Positions 4,258 to 5,513 of a stretch of DNA of 5,513 bases are shown here, one piece after another; position 1 is the stretch's first letter, and every line of letters starts with the position of its first letter. Made by a program: the position numbers and the translations under genes. Source of the DNA: Defluviimonas aquaemixtae (lineage in GTDB: Bacteria; Pseudomonadota; Alphaproteobacteria; Rhodobacterales; Rhodobacteraceae); NCBI RefSeq assembly GCF_900302475.1, contig NZ_OMOQ01000012.1, positions 1-5,513 on the forward strand, in the 5' to 3' direction. The notes below the pieces were generated by a model. That model did no database searches. It was not told the DNA's origin and saw only the letters and a program-made list of their open reading frames with translations.

Positions 4258-5513
4258 TCACGAAGTCATGATTGAATCGCGAGTGGTCGGCAGATTGCGA
4301 TAAACGGTCACATTAAATTTAACCTGACTATTCCACTGCAACAACTGAACGGACTGGAAACACTGGTCATAATCATGGTGGCGAATAAGTACGCGTTCTT
4401 GCAAATCACCAGAAGGCGGTTCCTGAATGAATGGGAAGCCTTCAAGAAGGTGATAAGCAGGAGAAACATACGAAGGCGCATAACGATACCACTGACCCTC
4501 AGCAATCTTAAACTTCTTAGACGAATCACCAGAACGGAAAACATCCTTCATAGAAATTTCACGCGGCGGCAAGTTGCCATACAAAACAGGGTCGCCAGCA
4601 ATATCGGTATAAGTCAAAGCACCTTTAGCGTTAAGGTACTGAATCTCTTTAGTCGCAGTAGGCGGAAAACGAACAAGCGCAAGAGTAAACATAGTGCCAT
4701 GCTCAGGAACAAAGAAACGCGGCACAGAATGTTTATAGGTCTGTTGAACACGACCAGAAAACTGGCCTAACGACGTTTGGTCAGTTCCATCAACATCATA
4801 GCCAGATGCCCAGAGATTAGAGCGCATGACAAGTAAAGGACGGTTGTCAGCGTCATAAGAGGTTTTACCTCCAAATGAAGAAATAACATCATGGTAACGC
4901 TGCATGAAGTAATCACGTTCTTGGTCAGTATGCAAATTAGCATAAGCAGCTTGCAGACCCATAATGTCAATAGATGTGGTAGAAGTCGTCATTTGGCGAG
5001 AAAGCTCAGTCTCAGGAGGAAGCGGAGCAGTCCAAATGTTTTTGAGATGGCAGCAACGGAAACCATAACGAGCATCATCTTGATTAAGCTCATTAGGGTT
5101 AGCCTCGGTACGGTCAGGCATCCACGGCGCTTTAAAATAGTTGTTATAGATATTCAAATAACCCTGAAACAAATGCTTAGGGATTTTATTGGTATCAGGG
5201 TTAATCGTGCCAAGAAAAGCGGCATGGTCAATATAACCAGTAGTGTTAACAGTCGGGAGAGGAGTGGCATTAACACCATCCTTCATGAACTTAATCCACT
5301 GTTCACCATAAACGTGACGATGAGGGACATAAAAAGTAAAAATGTCTACAGTAGAGTCAATAGCAAGGCCACGACGCAATGGAGAAAGACGGAGAGCGCC
5401 AACGGCGTCCATCTCGAAGGAGTCGCCAGCGATAACCGGAGTAGTTGAAATGGTAATAAGACGACCAATCTGACCAGCAAGGAAGCCAAGATGGGAAAGG
5501 TCATGCGGCATAC
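4258..5513 (-). CDS. F: Major capsid protein F, C-terminal part (codon 10 to stop)
   Basis: This holds residues 11-427 of the phiX174 coat protein plus two bases of codon 10, and ends with TGA at 4260-4258. The start codon lies across the contig junction at 155-153, so the methionine at 5511 (residue 11) is not the true start. Recognisable stretches are the early segment with GDSFEMDAVGALRL and the C-terminal end PTTRDSIMTS. In the family, F is a viral beta-barrel protein with long loops. Five copies form a pentamer (9S) that joins G pentamers and the B and D scaffolds into the procapsid, and the DNA-binding peptide J occupies a cleft on its inner face. I see no frameshift or internal stop. 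The F-G spacer follows directly. Confidence 0.98.
   Translation of the reverse strand, partial: MPHDLSHLGFLAGQIGRLITISTTPVIAGDSFEMDAVGALRLSPLRRGLAIDSTVDIFTFYVPHRHVYGEQWIKFMKDGVNATPLPTVNTTGYIDHAAFLGTINPDTNKIPKHLFQGYLNIYNNYFKAPWMPDRTEANPNELNQDDARYGFRCCHLKNIWTAPLPPETELSRQMTTSTTSIDIMGLQAAYANLHTDQERDYFMQRYHDVISSFGGKTSYDADNRPLLVMRSNLWASGYDVDGTDQTSLGQFSGRVQQTYKHSVPRFFVPEHGTMFTLALVRFPPTATKEIQYLNAKGALTYTDIAGDPVLYGNLPPREISMKDVFRSGDSSKKFKIAEGQWYRYAPSYVSPAYHLLEGFPFIQEPPSGDLQERVLIRHHDYDQCFQSVQLLQWNSQVKFNVTVYRNLPTTRDSIMTS
5387..5513. repeat. Terminal direct repeat, right copy (assembly overlap)
   Basis: This is an exact duplicate of bases 1-127, in the same orientation, and it closes the circle. It encodes residues of F near the N-terminus. 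It shows that the molecule is circular rather than that it has a biological end structure. Confidence 0.97.

Noticed and set aside
1..5513. A previously undescribed biological system
   Set aside because: All genes and control sites are accounted for by phiX174; no extra ORF, insertion, CRISPR array or RNA gene remains unexplained.

Overview
This window is the complete genome of coliphage phiX174 (Microviridae, Bullavirinae; circular ssDNA phage of Escherichia coli), written on the strand opposite to the packaged one, so all eleven genes lie on the minus strand. I recognise it from the protein sequences, the gene order, the overlapping-gene architecture and the exact unit length. Bases 1-127 recur identically at 5387-5513. 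Removing one copy leaves a 5386-base circle, the known phiX174 length. With the standard numbering g, window position w = 6542 - g for g 1029-5386, and w = 1156 - g for g 1-1155.

Reading the minus strand from high to low coordinates gives the following layout. Gene F (major capsid) starts at 155, runs off the low end and continues from 5513 to 4258. A 110-base F-G spacer (4148-4257) carries the hairpin region for complementary-strand initiation. Then come G (spike, 4147-3620), H (DNA pilot, 3611-2625), and a 63-base H-A spacer with promoter P_A and the terminator T_H. Gene A (rolling-circle initiator, 2561-1020) contains the viral-strand origin (2214-2243), the internal product A* (2045-1020), promoter P_B, and all of gene B (internal scaffold, 1467-1105). 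K (1105-935) spans the A-C junction, C (1023-763) follows, then D (external scaffold, 766-308) with the lysis gene E (588-313) inside it in another frame. J (DNA-packaging peptide, 308-192) and the J-F hairpin lead back to F. The longest non-coding stretch is 110 bases.

The genes form one replication and assembly programme. A nicks the origin and drives rolling-circle synthesis. B and D scaffold F and G into procapsids. C and J accompany single-stranded DNA packaging. H conducts DNA into the next host. E lyses the cell.

The most telling detail is that gene E is broken: codon 7 is TAG instead of TGG. This matches the laboratory am3 lysis-defective allele (g587 G to A) and is silent in the overlapping D frame. 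Further differences from the wild-type sequence I remember (E R89Q, G N113D) fit the am3-derived stock used as a sequencing control. The contig is therefore most likely a spike-in or control genome assembled as a circle with a k-mer overlap, not a new virus. I found no undescribed system here; the points of interest are the allele, the artefactual ends and the dense overlapping code.
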